Source: Lecanicillium sp. G3 (taxonomy: Eukaryota > Ascomycota > Sordariomycetes > Hypocreales > Cordycipitaceae). From it: DNA of 64,000 nucleotides. Position numbers and translations under genes: made by a program. Shown piece after piece: positions 21,061 through 32,798 of the stretch (its first letter is position 1; each line of letters begins with the position of its first letter). The notes beneath the pieces were generated by a model, which was not told the origin of the DNA, made no database searches, and was given only the letters and a program-made list of their open reading frames with translations. The stretch lies in NCBI GenBank assembly GCA_037575805.1, contig JAZHPD010000002.1:248001-312000 (forward strand), read 5' to 3'.

Positions 21061-24000
21061 AGCAACTGCTCTGCCCTGTGGCTCGGCAGCGCAATTCTTT
21101 GCAAAAAAAGGTTGTCTTGACATGTCGTCTTCTTAATGTTACCTGTGTACAACACCATGGACGGATTCGCGTTACGCTGCTCCCGTCAGTGTAACCGTCG
21201 TGCATGAACTCTCCTGGCAATCGAGCCGAGCAAGCGAATCCCGTTTTCTGTCCTACGTATACGAACGTATTCCGTAAATGCGCAGCGCAGCCACCAGAGT
21301 ACGTACTACACGTCTGCACATCCTCTCAGCCCTACAACGAATACGTGTATCGGAGTTTTCTCATCCTCCTATTTTATTCTTCTATTTTGTTTTATTTTTA
21401 TTTAATATAATCTAGTTAATTGTAAAGTGGGCTAAATTTTTTCCCTTCATATGACTTGCTCGCCCCTGTAATGTCCGTTCCGGTCTCCATGTGATGGGAA
21501 AAAAAAAATCAAGCGGAAGAAAGAATAAAAATAAAAAAAATTCCGCGAAAGTCTCCTCTTTAGGACTAGCGCCGGTCCCTTGGTCGGGACCGAGTCCGCG
21601 CGCTCTTCCAACTCCCGCCCCAAGGCTCGGAAAGTTCGTTGCCTGCTTAGCTGAGCAGAGGCGACAAATCAACGATTTAAGCTTTCCAGTTGAATTGAAA
21701 CTAGTTTACGTTGTCCAGCCTTTGTAAAGCCCGAGGGCCGACCAGCAACCAGTTTAGTCTGAGCAAAAGATGACAGTGTTTTTCTTTTTTTTGTTTTTCG
21801 GCGCCGAGGCCGAGCGGAGTCATCATGCCGTCGTCGGCTCGGTAGAAGGGCCTGCTGGCTAACACGGCGCCGGCACTCACCGTTCTGAGTCACTTCCGGC
21901 GCCTTTTGGGATGACTCTGCTTACACCAGCAAAAACGACAATTCTTTCGCGTCCGTCGAGATGCAATGACTGTACAGCTGTAGTAAAATACCAGTCGCCG
22001 GAAAAAAAAATGAAACATGACAGAATACTTCATTGTCCCCAAGCCTCGCGCCATGCCTCTCTGTCGTTGCTCACCTAAAACCTCGTCATATCCTAAAGCG
22101 AATGTATAACCCCGGGGGTGAATTAATTTACACCACACACACAAAACCGAGAGCATGCGCCCGCTTCCATGCACCGTCACAGAACCGTCACAGACACGCA
22201 GAAGTCGGGCACGTCACCCGGGCCGCTGGCGCACAAATGTGGCTTGCGAGTAAAGACGTCAGGCTGCAGACGTGGAACAGCACAAGTACATTACAAGTAC
22301 ACACCAACGCCCAGCCAGCGCCAGCTCAGCCTCACGTCACCGGGGGCGAGAGAGCGAGCGCCGAGCGTCGGAGCCGCGAGGGGCTGTGTGTGCGTCGCCC
22401 AAAAAGGAAAACGACAAAACAAAAGTTACGAATTGCAAGCCGAAGTTCTGTGCCGCTCAAGCATGCAAAGTCGTCCTGCAATCAATGATATCACCCTCTC
22501 ATCAGAAATCGGAAAAAGTTGCTGCTTCAGGTGCTGGTAACTACTCAGATCGGGTTCGCACACAGCCTCTCCAAACATGCCGAACCGGCGATATCTCGTT
22601 CTACACTCGCCATGTCTGTTCACCTATCTCTGTAATCAAAAACCCTTTCCGAACTAGACAAATCACGGGTAGAATAAATGAGGAGCAATAAAAATTGACA
22701 ATAATACTGGCCAAACCGTTTGTCCGGGCTTATACCTGTCATCGACTCCGGTAGTGGTGCAAAAGTCCGTGGGCTTTTGTCCACCGTTCTGTCGACCGGC
22801 GCGACGGGAAGACGGGACCCTGAGGAGCACACAGGGAACCGCTTTTTTTTTTTTTTCTTTCGCAGACAAACAAGTAAGGCTAGGGATTTACAGGGCTGCA
22901 GGAAGCAATCGGAAAAGCTCTGCTGTCCACTTAGTACAAGGTGTCACCAGACAACCCCAGCTCAGCGATTTCTTCCGTCCCTTCTTCTCTTTTGCCCGCC
23001 GAGCTCCAGTATTCTGGCAGCGGAGAGCAAAGAATGCGCGCATGTAGAAAGGCCACGCTCAGCTGTGAGAGCGGCGCGCAGTAGCCGCCGTTGGCCGCGG
23101 TGCCCATCGCGATCCCGTCGCAACCGTGCCTGCCGAGCCAGCCGGTGCGTAACGGGTAAGCCAACAGACCAACTCCGACAGCCGGGGGGGACTGGTCACC
23201 AGAGAAAAAAAGAAAAAGTCCGGCAACAAATTAGAGCCGGTGATTTAGCTGCTATTTCTCAAATTAGCAACGAGAGTTGCCTCATGAAACATCACGAGGC
23301 CGATTACCAATAAGCAGAACCACGATCCCATGGCACGACTCTTTTCGTCAGACTCGTCAAAGCTGATACTCGACGGCGCTCAAAACGTCCTCGGCTCTCA
23401 AAACTAGACACTCCGTCGCAAGTCCCGTCCCGTGACGGGTTGGCATTCCAAGCGTAAAGAGCCCAAAAGGACAGCCAGCATGCAACCCGCGAACCCTCGA
23501 TAGAGTTGGCCCGGCCCTCCCGTCTGGCTACCGAGCACCCGACACCCCGTCTTGGGCGATCCGCGTATAGCTTCGCTCGCTCACCCGGGACCCCGACACG
23601 AGTTAATGCTAAAGCTCCCTGCTGCTGGTCTCTGACGCTGCTGTTTCCGTCTCAACAGGTCAAAACAGCGGGGGTTCCTTTGCCAAAGACCAATGGCCCG
23701 TGAACTTTCTCCCCTCATCATCCACCCCCCGCCAGGACTGTCACAGGAGTCGTGGTATGCACAAGTCCGCAAGTGGACAGCTTCATCGGAGTGGCCACAA
23801 TTGTACCGCGGGGCGCGCGGACGAAGGGGGGACGGGGCAGGAGCATGTCGTGCATGACGGCGCCGCAAACTTTAATACTATCTTAAACTCAAGCCAAGGT
23901 ACGATAAACATCTGAGCCTATTTTTTTTTTCCTTCAAATCAACCACTTATACACTGCACATGCGGCATAGCTGACGGCTTGCCGTCGATGACTCGGCTAC

Positions 24001-24579
24001 ATAGGGGCCCCATTGCGTGGGACACTCGAGATCTCGAAAGCTCGCCATTGCTGCACAGGGAAGACGGCTACAAAGGCTATCTTGTTGGTGGCTGTGTTGC
24101 CACCTGCGTCGTTTTGCTTTCCCCGCGCGATGCTGGCTGGAGCGCGGACATGGTGAAACTCGCCTGCGGAGGAGCGGACAAGCAGGGAGCTCAAATGTCT
24201 GGCAGCTGGTTCGCAGTATTGGCTCTCTCTCTCTCTCTCGTCTTCTGTCAGTTGTCTGATCGCGGCGTTGTCTCTGCTGAGTCCTATGCCCTTAACGCTC
24301 TTCTTATTGATACTCGCGACAGCTGCACCGCGTAAGCATTCTTGCGCAGACAACTGCGCAAGTAGCAGCATCATAGACGGTCAAACGCCGACCCCCTGGA
24401 GCTGACACTTTACAAATGCAGGGACCGTTCGTAGCCCAACCGCCGCAAACCCAAACCATGTAAGCCTATTAAAGAAAAAGGAAATGTAGATTCATGCGCC
24501 GCCGACTATGCATAAGTTGTAATATCAAAATGTATATACCCAAAGACGCTCAGTGCGTCTCTCCCGTGCCGTCTCGCTA

Positions 24580-26244
24580 CTATGCGCGCAGCTTCTGCTT
24601 CGTGCGCTTCCTCTTGCCGCCCACCTCCTTGTTCTCCTCCACCTCGAGCAGGGCCTCCCGCTTCTTTTCGCTGACAAGCTTGAGCGCGTCCCGGATGACT
24701 CTCGTCTCGAGGTTGACGCCCTCCTCCGCCCAGGCCTCCATCTCGCGGCCCACGCGCTGCTCGATCGCCAGCACCAGCTCGACGTCGCGCTGGCCCACAA
24801 AGGTAACGGCCTCACCGGCACGGCCGGCACGAGCAGTACGACCGACGCGGTGGATGTAGTCGTCCGGGTCGCGCGGGATGTCGTAGTTGACGACGAGGCT
24901 GACCTCGGGGATGTCGAGACCACGGGCCGCGACGTCGGTGGCGATGAGGATGCGCGCGGCCGAGGCGCGGAACCGGGCCAGGTTGTCGACGCGCTGGCGC
25001 TGGGGCAGCTTCGAGTGCAGCGAGGTGACGCGGTGGTCGAGCAGCCGCAGCAGGTGGTGCAGGAAGTCGGCCGTGGCGGTGCGGTTGCAGAAGAGGATGA
25101 CCGTCTTGCCGGCGTTGGCCTCGGTGGAGAGGAAGACGTGCAGGTAGTGCTCCTTGTGGGTGACGGGCACCTGGACGTGCTTCTGGGCGAGGGTGGCCGG
25201 CACGGCGAGCGCCTGCGTGTCGACCTCGCAGACGAAGACGGGCTGCTTCCCCGGCTTCTGCGGCATGTGCTGCAGCGCGCGCACCTCGGGCGTCATGGTG
25301 GCCGTGAAGAGCAGCGTCTGGCGCTCCGTCGGCGGCGGCAGCACCGACAGGCACTCCTCCACGTCGGGCAGCATGCTCCCCGGCCCGTCGGCGTGCAGCA
25401 GGCGGTCCGCCTCGTCGAGCACGACGAAGCGCACGCGCCGCAGGCCGCACACGGTGTCCTCGCCCGACGTCCGGACGTGGTCCGCGAGCCGCCCGGGCGT
25501 CGCGATGATGACGTGCGGCCGCGCGCCGAGCGCGATGGCCTGCGGGCGCATGTCGGAGCCGCCCGTCACGAGGAGGACCTTGAGGCTCTGCGGGGCGGCG
25601 ATGGCGCGGAACTGCTCGTAGATCTGCAGCGCGAGCTCGCGCGTCGGCGTGAGGACGACGCCGAAGATGGCGGACGGGTCCTCGGCCCATTTCTGGAGGA
25701 TGGGCGCGGCGAAGGCGACCGTCTTGCCGGAACCCGTGCGGCTGCCGCCGATGCAGTCGCGGCCCTTGAGGATCTCGGGGATGCAGCCCTTTTGGATGCC
25801 CGTGGGCCGCTTGATGGCCATGTTGGCGAGGGACTGCACGAGCCACGGGCGGACGTTGAGGGCGGCGAACGTGGTGTTGGGGTCGGTGGGAGCGAGGACT
25901 CCCGTTGCCGGCGCGGCGTCTGTCGACTCTGCGTCGGCGACGGGTTTGACCGGCTGTGTAGTCGTAGTACCCTTCTTCTTGATACGCGAAGGTGCCGTAA
26001 AGGAGGCCAGGATCGGCTTCGGTGCTTTGTCTTCGTCATCATCATCCTCCTCCTCCTCCTCCCCGTTGTCGTTTGTAACTTCTGCCCCGCCCTCGCTGTC
26101 GTCGTCCGAGTCGTCGTCTCCGGTACGACGGCGCTTGCGGGAGGCGGAATTGTCGAGGTAGTCGGACTCGTCCGAGGATGCAGACCCCGTATACAAAGGT
26201 TCTGAAGGCTCGCGAGCCGCTCTCGACTTTTTTGTTACCGGCAT
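24580..26244 (-). CDS. DBP8: DEAD-box RNA helicase Dbp8 (ribosome biogenesis)
   Basis: Single exon, 554 residues. An acidic, Lys/Arg-rich N-terminus of about 115 residues looks disordered and nucleolar in type. The helicase core follows: Q motif around GIQKGCIPEIL (149-159), Walker A GSRTGSGKT (167-175), TPTREL (199-204), DEAD (277-280), motif III as TAT (314-316), ATDVAARGLD near 435-444, and HRVGRTARAGR (465-475). The SAT-to-TAT change with the LFTAT context and the ARPHVIIATPGRLADH stretch fit the Dbp8/DDX49 group better than other DEAD-box proteins. Family knowledge: Dbp8 is an ATP-dependent helicase of the small-subunit processome, needed for early cleavages of pre-rRNA in the nucleolus, and is stimulated by Esf2. 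The 550-residue frame on the opposite strand is a codon-bias shadow. Confidence 0.9.
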   Translation of the reverse strand: MPVTKKSRAAREPSEPLYTGSASSDESDYLDNSASRKRRRTGDDDSDDDSEGGAEVTNDNGEEEEEDDDDEDKAPKPILASFTAPSRIKKKGTTTTQPVKPVADAESTDAAPATGVLAPTDPNTTFAALNVRPWLVQSLANMAIKRPTGIQKGCIPEILKGRDCIGGSRTGSGKTVAFAAPILQKWAEDPSAIFGVVLTPTRELALQIYEQFRAIAAPQSLKVLLVTGGSDMRPQAIALGARPHVIIATPGRLADHVRTSGEDTVCGLRRVRFVVLDEADRLLHADGPGSMLPDVEECLSVLPPPTERQTLLFTATMTPEVRALQHMPQKPGKQPVFVCEVDTQALAVPATLAQKHVQVPVTHKEHYLHVFLSTEANAGKTVILFCNRTATADFLHHLLRLLDHRVTSLHSKLPQRQRVDNLARFRASAARILIATDVAARGLDIPEVSLVVNYDIPRDPDDYIHRVGRTARAGRAGEAVTFVGQRDVELVLAIEQRVGREMEAWAEEGVNLETRVIRDALKLVSEKKREALLEVEENKEVGGKRKRTKQKLRA

Positions 26245-27674
26245 GATTGCTGGTTCTGTGGTTATGCCGTATCGTGAGTGTCAGTGTCGTCCATTGCTTT
26301 TCCTGGAGTTTTTTTTTTTTTTTACTGTCAACGGCTATCGATAGGCGCCGCGCAGACCCACTTATGGCGGCGAGCTCGATGGCAGGGGTCTTGGAGATGC
26401 CAAGAGTTCTGACGAGCAAATAAATTCGTGAAAAAATACGCATCTATGTATCAATGTCTGCTGGAGACGAATTATTTACTCATTTGATCATCCGCTCGGT
26501 TTCATTTGTCTGCGGGCGAAGGTATGCGTACTGCTCTGACTGCTGTGCTGGACCGAGCTGTAGGGTGGTTGGACGTCATGTAAGTCAGCCAGTAAACTTC
26601 TTCCCAAACATGTGAAGCAGAGCTAGACAAAAGATGTTTTTGCTGTGTAATAAGTTGTGAATTCTATTAATATAAACTTTTATTTATTTCGCTGTATTTG
26701 TATGGTCGTAGTCTAGTTTGCTGGACTTGTTGAGGAACCAGAATTGGCAGGTCAGTTCAGATGCATATGCGCTCCACTCAGTACGTAAATGAATTACCAG
26801 TAGGCAAAGTGAGGGGAATAAATAGGGGGTAAAAGTTGATAAATACTAAAGAGCTAACTGACTCTCATTTCAGCTTCTCAAAATCGCCATTGGAGGCCTA
26901 AGAGTGATTCCTGGCCGAGAAACGTCGCGCAAAACGCGAGGGAACCATGCCAACCCAATTCAGATTATAAGGTATGTAGGAAGTGAGGCAACCGAAGAAA
27001 TGCCTCGTCCGTCAATTTTTGGGGAAAAATTAATTATAAAGGACGCCCACATGTGGGAGTCGTGCTGCGTTGGTTGGCTTGAGTCGATGCCAGGTTTAGA
27101 ACTTGGTGCATATCTTGGCAATGCGGGATGAACAAGCAGCTCAGTAATAGTATATATTGGAACCCCGAGCTGCAGAACAAATTACACTATTTGGCCTAAA
27201 CGAACCAATGCGAGAGTTCCGTTTATATCCGGCCCCCAATGCAAAAAAGTGACTGGCATCATCGACGCAATGTTGTTCGCAGCCTAACGCGGGGTCGAGG
27301 GGAAAAGGGCAAGCCGTACACTCAAAATTGATGAATATAATCTATGTGTTGCTGGGCATGTCTACGGGGGCCAATCCGGTTCGCGTTGCTGCACGAGAGC
27401 TGCAAGTTGTGCATAAAAAGGCTGCGGCCAAGCAAATACATCAATATAGAGCCATGTGCTACTTTGAAATATATTGAGATGCATTGAAGGATTTTGTCCG
27501 TATACGAGTCTTCTTGAGGTATAAATGTCAGAGTTCCGGCTCTGCTGAGTTCTATGTACTCGGTTAGACAAGTCAACTCGGACATACTATTTACATTCAC
27601 ATTGTGAGTCAACCATGTACTGACATGACTGCGCTTATACTTACATACATACCTTGGAATGTAGCCTTGGAACC
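26245..27674. other. Intergenic between DBP8 and the secreted protein gene
   Basis: AT-rich around 26640-26700. It holds promoters for the two divergent genes at its ends. I see no third gene. Confidence 0.5.
27520..27526 (+). promoter_or_regulatory. Candidate TATA box
   Basis: TATAAAT about 149 bp upstream of the ATG at 27675, a plausible spacing for a regulated fungal gene. Prediction from sequence only. Confidence 0.35.
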
Positions 27675-28088
27675 ATGCGCTTCGACACTGCCCTCCTGGT
27701 CAGCGCCCTGAGCGCCGTTTGCGCCGCGGACTCGATGGAGGTGTACTACAAGTGCTGCCCCGAAGGCACGCTGGGCTTCTTCAGGACCAGCTTCGGCGAG
27801 TACAAGGTCAACGCCAACACGGGCTGCCGCCGCACCCCCGTACCGGGCATGACCGAGTTCTGCGTGGACTGGCGCAAGCAGAGGGCGCACTTTCGGTTCG
27901 CGGGCCAGCCGGACAAGCGCTGCCTGACGGTGGTGAGCGACTCTTACTACGACTGCTCGTGGTCGTGGTGCAAGTATTACCGGTTCGAGGAGATCGGCTG
28001 CTCGTGGTACATGGAGGATGCGCTGGAGAATGAGCTGCCGTGGGATGATGAGGAGATTGATCCTTCTTTGCTCGAGGGTGTCGAGTAG
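27675..28088 (+). CDS. Small cysteine-rich secreted protein (effector-like)
   Basis: 137 residues. The start at 27675 is preferred over the in-frame ATG at 27654 because it places a classic signal peptide at the N-terminus: MRFDTALLVSALSAVCAA, with likely cleavage before Asp19. The mature protein of about 119 residues has eight cysteines: an adjacent CC pair (YYKCCPEG), TGCRR, EFCVD, KRCLT, YDCSW, WCKYY and GCSWY. That number is suited to four disulfides. It is aromatic-rich in the middle and ends in a strongly acidic tail. No GPI site, KR processing repeat or known fold is recognisable. Length, signal peptide and even cysteine count fit secreted effectors, antifungal proteins or other small apoplastic proteins. 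The function is unknown. Confidence 0.8.
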   Translation: MRFDTALLVSALSAVCAADSMEVYYKCCPEGTLGFFRTSFGEYKVNANTGCRRTPVPGMTEFCVDWRKQRAHFRFAGQPDKRCLTVVSDSYYDCSWSWCKYYRFEEIGCSWYMEDALENELPWDDEEIDPSLLEGVE

Positions 28089-28346
28089 TATGGGCAAATG
28101 GCGGTGCTTCGTGTGAACGGGACAGGACTGAGTCTTTTGTTCCCAAGAAGCCAGAAAGCCGAGGCTTTAAGCAGATTATCTAGGCACATATTCAGGAGAT
28201 TCAGATACATACATCAAGGACTCTACGCGTTCCTTGTTAGGGCAATCGACATGGCAGATCCACAGGCCGATCGTAGCCGTGACAGCTAACGGCTAGGCGG
28301 CCGACCATGGCATCTACGCCGAGGTTTCTGTATTTCTGGCAGAATG

Positions 28347-28360
28347 TACTCCGTACGGAG
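28347..28360. repeat. TACTCCGTACGGAG palindromic motif copy
   Basis: The motif TACTCCGTA here extends into the exact 12-base palindrome CTCCGTACGGAG (28349-28360), about 260 bp downstream of the secreted protein gene. Confidence 0.7.
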
Positions 28361-28645
28361 CAAGGGTAGCACAAGTGAAACGGGGCACAAGTTCCGATTC
28401 AATATTGCCATCACATAATTAATATAACGACGAGATTACTTGTGTGCCCATCCTGTGACGGGCTTGCATGGGGGGAGGTGGCACTGGTGGGTGGCGCGCC
28501 AGTCACAACAGTGGTGCTTGGGTCTCGGATATGCAAATTTCGAGAGGGTGACGGGGGTCTTGTGAGGGAGCTGAGCTGATTGGGGGAACTACGGTGCCGA
28601 TCCGGAGCACAAAAATTGTGACGGGACGAATATTGAGCACAAATG

Positions 28646-28656
28646 TACGGAGTACT
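28646..28656. repeat. TACGGAGTA motif copy
   Basis: TACGGAGTACT, 300 bp from the palindromic copy and in opposite orientation to the copy at 29447. Confidence 0.7.
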
Positions 28657-29446
28657 AGGGAAAAAGTTGGCGAGGATTTTTTTCTTTCGGCACGCACTCT
28701 TTTGAGCTGTGGTGCTGGGCGCATACGCCACAGATGGCCAGTGATGGCACCCACAGCCAGTGATGATTGGATCTGACGAATGAATGGGAAAATCAGGGGC
28801 AGTGCCCAGTCTGACAGGTTGACGTGACCAGAGCGACGACGTCAACGGCGCCAGGCAGATACCTTTTGCTACGCGCTGGCCGTCGGGCGGCTTGTGGGCA
28901 GGAGAATGGCTGATGGCCAGTGAGGAACTTGTGTTAAGCGCCAGCATCGCCGTCAAAGAGACTGAGTGGCTGCAGTGCGGCCAGAGCTGCTCCTCTGAAA
29001 GGGTTGCTGGGTGGCGGTCCAGTCGGGCCCCGTGCCTGAGCCGGTAGCCTGTAGCCTGTAGTTGGCCTGTAAGCCCCACCGGCGTGGTTGGCGTTGACGT
29101 TGGCAGCGTGGCAGCGCAGCATCCGCTGGAGGGCAGGCTGCTGCGTGCGCTTTGTACCTAATTAAGGTAGGCACGACGAAAGGAAAAATAAAGCGAAAAT
29201 GGGAAAATGGAAAAGGGACAAGGCCCAGTACAAAGGCTTTTGTTTTTTATTTGCCCGCAACGAGGGTTTCAACCTTGCGCCCCTCCTCTCTCTCGAGTAA
29301 AGATCTCCTCGTGGCTGGCCCTTTTGTGCCTGTAGCCGCTGCCAGTGCGCCAGTTAGGCTAGGCCAGGCCAGGGCTCTCACCACTACGAGGTACCTGTAC
29401 TGGTAACCACCGCTCACCACACCCACCGCCAATATTACACCCACTG

Positions 29447-29455
29447 TACTCCGTA
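29447..29455. repeat. TACTCCGTA motif copy
   Basis: Exact nine-base match, about 800 bp upstream of the MAPKK start codon. Confidence 0.7.
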
Positions 29456-30244
29456 AATGCTACCAGGTACTGGCCGCCGAGCTGCCCAGTTGTGCCAAGG
29501 TACTTGCAAACGCAGCATCTCCAGTGTCACCCACGATCGTCACGGTACTTGCAATTCTGCCTGCCCACGCACCCAAATACCAAGTACCCCTTCCGCAAGA
29601 CCCGATGTAACAGAGGGCCCGTCCTCCAAGTACCTCCCACTTGTGCATCATCCGGCTGCCCAACTTTGCTCGCTCTTCCTTCGCCCATTCCTCACCTCCC
29701 GACCGCCCGCCACCCTTTCTCTCACGACATTAACCGCTGGCCCCCTTTCAAGCTGCAGCCCATCTCCTCTTTGCTGCCTTTTCCATCTCTTTCTCTACCA
29801 GTACATACAGATTTTTTTTTTTCCTTCTCCTTCTCCTCCTCCTTCCCTTTTCCGACTCGGCCGACATCGTCCTCTCACAACTCGCTAGCAAACCAGGTTC
29901 CCGCCCGACGCTTGGTTTCCCCTCACACAGCTTCGGAAGCTTAAAACCACGACCTGAGCGGTAAATATCCTCGCCGCCGCACTGCAGGGCCCCCAAAACC
30001 ACCTCTCGCTTACCTCGGCTACCGCACTCTCGAACTTTTCCACCGCCTTTTGCACCGAGACATCGCAACCTTTCTCTTTCATCCTCCAAACGGCGCCAGA
30101 GCGGCCTTGCGTTTCCTGGCGGGGCCAACTTGCCCGTCAAAAGCGCCAGTCCATCCTGTCCTGCTTGGAGTCCTCGCACATTCTCTCGGCAGAATAGCAA
30201 TTTTTTTTTTCCACATCTCTGCAGCTCCGTCACCATTCGTCACC

Positions 30245-32031
30245 ATGGCTGATGTTGGAAACTCGCAGTCCCAGGGCTCGGAGAGCTCCCAACAGGTACT
30301 TGCACCTTCTCGTCATAACTGCCACACGCCGTTTGCCGTTTCGCTAACTTCCGCTAGCCTCCCATGACGCCCGCTGCTCCTCAAGTACCTCAGATCCCCG
30401 CGCCTGCGACTCCCGGGCAAGCTCCCGTCATGAACTCGCCTGCGCCTCTCCTACGACCGGCCATCCCAGGAAGTCGCCCTGGCGGCGCCCGAACACCGCG
30501 CCTGGGACTCGCCATCCCCCCCTCACCCAGCGTCAAGCCAGTCTCCCAGGGTGGCCAGGCGCCCGCACGCCCGCCGCTACCGACCATGAACCTCGCTACT
30601 CCCATGGGAAGCCACATGGCTCCCTACGAACAGCCCCCGAGATCCAACAATTGTGCCCAGCCCGGCCAGTCTGCCGGTGCTGGCAGTGAGAGCAGCGCTG
30701 CCCACTCGAGGTCGGGCAGCTTTGGTCCCCTAGATGGCCGGACTAGCAATCCCACGTCTGCCGGTTCTCAGTTCTCGGCGCTCTCCTTTGCCTCGCAGCT
30801 CTCGCAGTTTGGCATTCCCGTCGCACGCGCCCAGGGAACCCCCGATCCGGTCTCTGCTGTTGGTTCCATGTACTCGGAGCGAAGCGAAGGCGGTGCCTCA
30901 ATGGAGAGGGACGGCAGTTTGCAAGGACTGGAGGCATTTGACAAGCTCAGTCTTGAAAAGGCCAGGACTGCAGATGTCGAGGATCTTGACGACGAAGGCT
31001 GGAGAATCGCCAGCATGGAGAAGCGTGTAATCGAACTTGGAAACCTCGGCGAGGGTGCAGGCGGTGCAGTCACAAAGTGCATGCTCAAAGGCGGAAAAAC
31101 TGTCTTTGCACTCAAGGTAAGCTTTGCCGTGACGCCTCGCTACCACAGCTTCTAATCTCATCTCTTAGGTCATTACTACAAACCCGGACCCCGATGTCAA
31201 GAAGCAGATCGTCCGCGAGCTGGGCTTCAACAAAGAGTGTGCCTCGGAACACATTTGTCGCTACTACGGTGCGTTTGTGGACCCGTCGACAGCGACCATC
31301 TCAATTGCCATGGAGTGCTGCGAAGGCGGTTCTCTCGACAGCATCTACAAGGAGGTAAAGCGCTTGGGCGGCCGAACCGGCGAAAAGGTTCTCGGCAAGA
31401 TATCTGAGGGTGTCCTCGGCGGTCTGACGTACTTGCACACCCGTCGTATCATTCACCGTGACATCAAGCCCTCGAATATTCTGCTGTGCCGCGATGGCGC
31501 TGTGAAACTCTGCGACTTTGGTGTCTCGGGTGACTTCGGTACCAAGGGCGAGGCCAACACCTTCATTGGTACCAGCTACTACATGGCGCCGGAACGTATT
31601 ACTGGGCAGTCGTACACCATTACCTCTGATGTCTGGTCCACCGGTGTCACGCTGCTGGAAGTTGCCCAGCATCGCTTCCCCTTCCCTGCAGACGGAACGG
31701 AAATGCAGCCCCGCGCTGGCCTCATTGACCTGCTGACGTACATCGTACGACAACCCGTCCCCAAGCTCAAGGATGAGCCCGATATGGACGTGTACTGGAG
31801 CGACAACTTCAAGTACTTTATAGAGTGCTGGTATGTATAATCTTGTCATCCCTTGATTCAGCCTTGCTAACACTTTCCAGCCTCGAGAAGCAACCTGCTC
31901 GCCGTGCCAGCCCTTGGAAGATGCTGGAGCACCCATGGATGGTTGACATGAAGACCAAGAGGGTCAACATGGTCAAATACCTATCCTTTGTCTGGGGATG
32001 GGAGAACGAGGCACCCAAGGCTGACGCCTAA
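30245..32031 (+). CDS. MKK1: MAP kinase kinase of the cell wall integrity pathway (Mkk1/Mkk2 type)
   Basis: Four exons: 30245-30295, 30358-31116, 31169-31830 and 31881-32031; introns of 62, 52 and 50 nt, all GT-AG. The product is 540 residues. The first 230 are Pro/Ser-rich and disordered, with the fungal Mkk1-type stretch PGSRPGGARTPRLGLAIPPS. The kinase domain has GEGAGGAV, the ATP-binding Lys270 (FALK), HRDIKPSN with Asp368, DFG at 386-388 and an activation loop with candidate acceptors Thr395 and Thr401, then GTSYYMAPERITGQ. The MAPKK-typical inserted VAQHRFPFPADGTEMQP and DLLTYIVRQP segments match filamentous Mkk1 proteins rather than Ste7 or Pbs2. Family knowledge: it is phosphorylated by Bck1 and activates the Slt2/Mps1 MAPK in wall-stress signalling. 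In plant pathogens the pathway is needed for virulence. Confidence 0.93.
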
Positions 32032-32798
32032 ACCCGAACACAACTCTTACCTACACCATCACACAACAATTAATCGCCATGCATCGAGCGACGATTCCTC
32101 TTTGGCGAGATTTACTTTTCACCCTTGTTCGGCAGCATCGACCATATTAGCATTTTCAGGCAGTTTTACTTTTCGGAAATCTTGCAATCATTTTTTCTTC
32201 ATACAAAGGAAGCGACCGCGTTGTACCTCCGAAATCCTTTGGCCATGAAACAGCAACAAACTCACGAAACCACAATTTTATTACCACCTACACTCTACGG
32301 CACACATACCGAGCACCAGGATCAATCGCATAATTTGGAGAGCATTATACAGCAAACAACAAGAACAAAAATCATATATGGCGACGGGATTATGAAATGT
32401 ATGAACAGGGCAGATGCAAGATATGCCGCGCCCTCTTTCCCTAGAACTTGATCAGGGGAATTACTTTTTTCACAACATTCATTTTTACTACAATTTTGGG
32501 GTGTCTTTTTTTTTCTTATTGTTTTGGGGCTAATTTGGAATACCTTGGGATGGATATTATGGCATGTTGATGTTGGCATAGTCGTGTTTTTTTTTTTTTT
32601 CTCTCTCTTTCTATTCTATTCTTTTTTGCCGTTTATTTCATCCTGGCGTCTTGGAATATCTTTCACCATTTCTATACCAAATTTTCCAAAACATGAAATT
32701 TGAAACCGTGAATACTCTCTTGAGTCTTGCTTTCTGAACATTGGCACAACGTACACAGGAAACATCTTGGATATAATTTTTTGCCCCAGCGTACATGA
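32032..32798. other. Convergent 3' region
   Basis: AT-rich spacer between the 3' ends of the MAPKK and PUS7 genes, with T-rich runs on both strands. It must contain both polyadenylation regions. No gene is seen. Confidence 0.6.

Larger units (their letters stand above)
18562..24579. other. 6-kb gene-free stretch
   Basis: The longest gene-poor part of the window. Many short frames occur but none shows a domain, a signal peptide followed by a plausible mature protein, or a joinable exon series; the longest (22720-23313, plus) is low-complexity. It contains a 20-base poly-C run at 19279-19298, several poly-T and poly-A tracts, a TACGGAGTA copy at 19560, and a strong stem-loop at 21034-21060. 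A non-coding RNA could be hidden here but I cannot support one. Confidence 0.45.
28089..30244. other. Intergenic upstream of the MAPKK gene
   Basis: No gene recognised. Bases from about 29640 to 30240 are strongly pyrimidine-rich with two T runs, as expected for the promoter and 5' UTR of the constitutive gene that starts at 30245. The left part contains three copies of the TACTCCGTA motif. Confidence 0.5.

Noticed and set aside
22720..23313. 197-codon frame in the gene-free region
   Set aside because: Contains poly-Phe from a T run and Arg-rich low complexity; no splice context or domain.
24553..26205. 550-codon open frame on the plus strand opposite DBP8
   Set aside because: It is antisense to a complete helicase, Arg/Val/Ala/Gly-rich without domains, and explained by third-position GC bias of the true gene.
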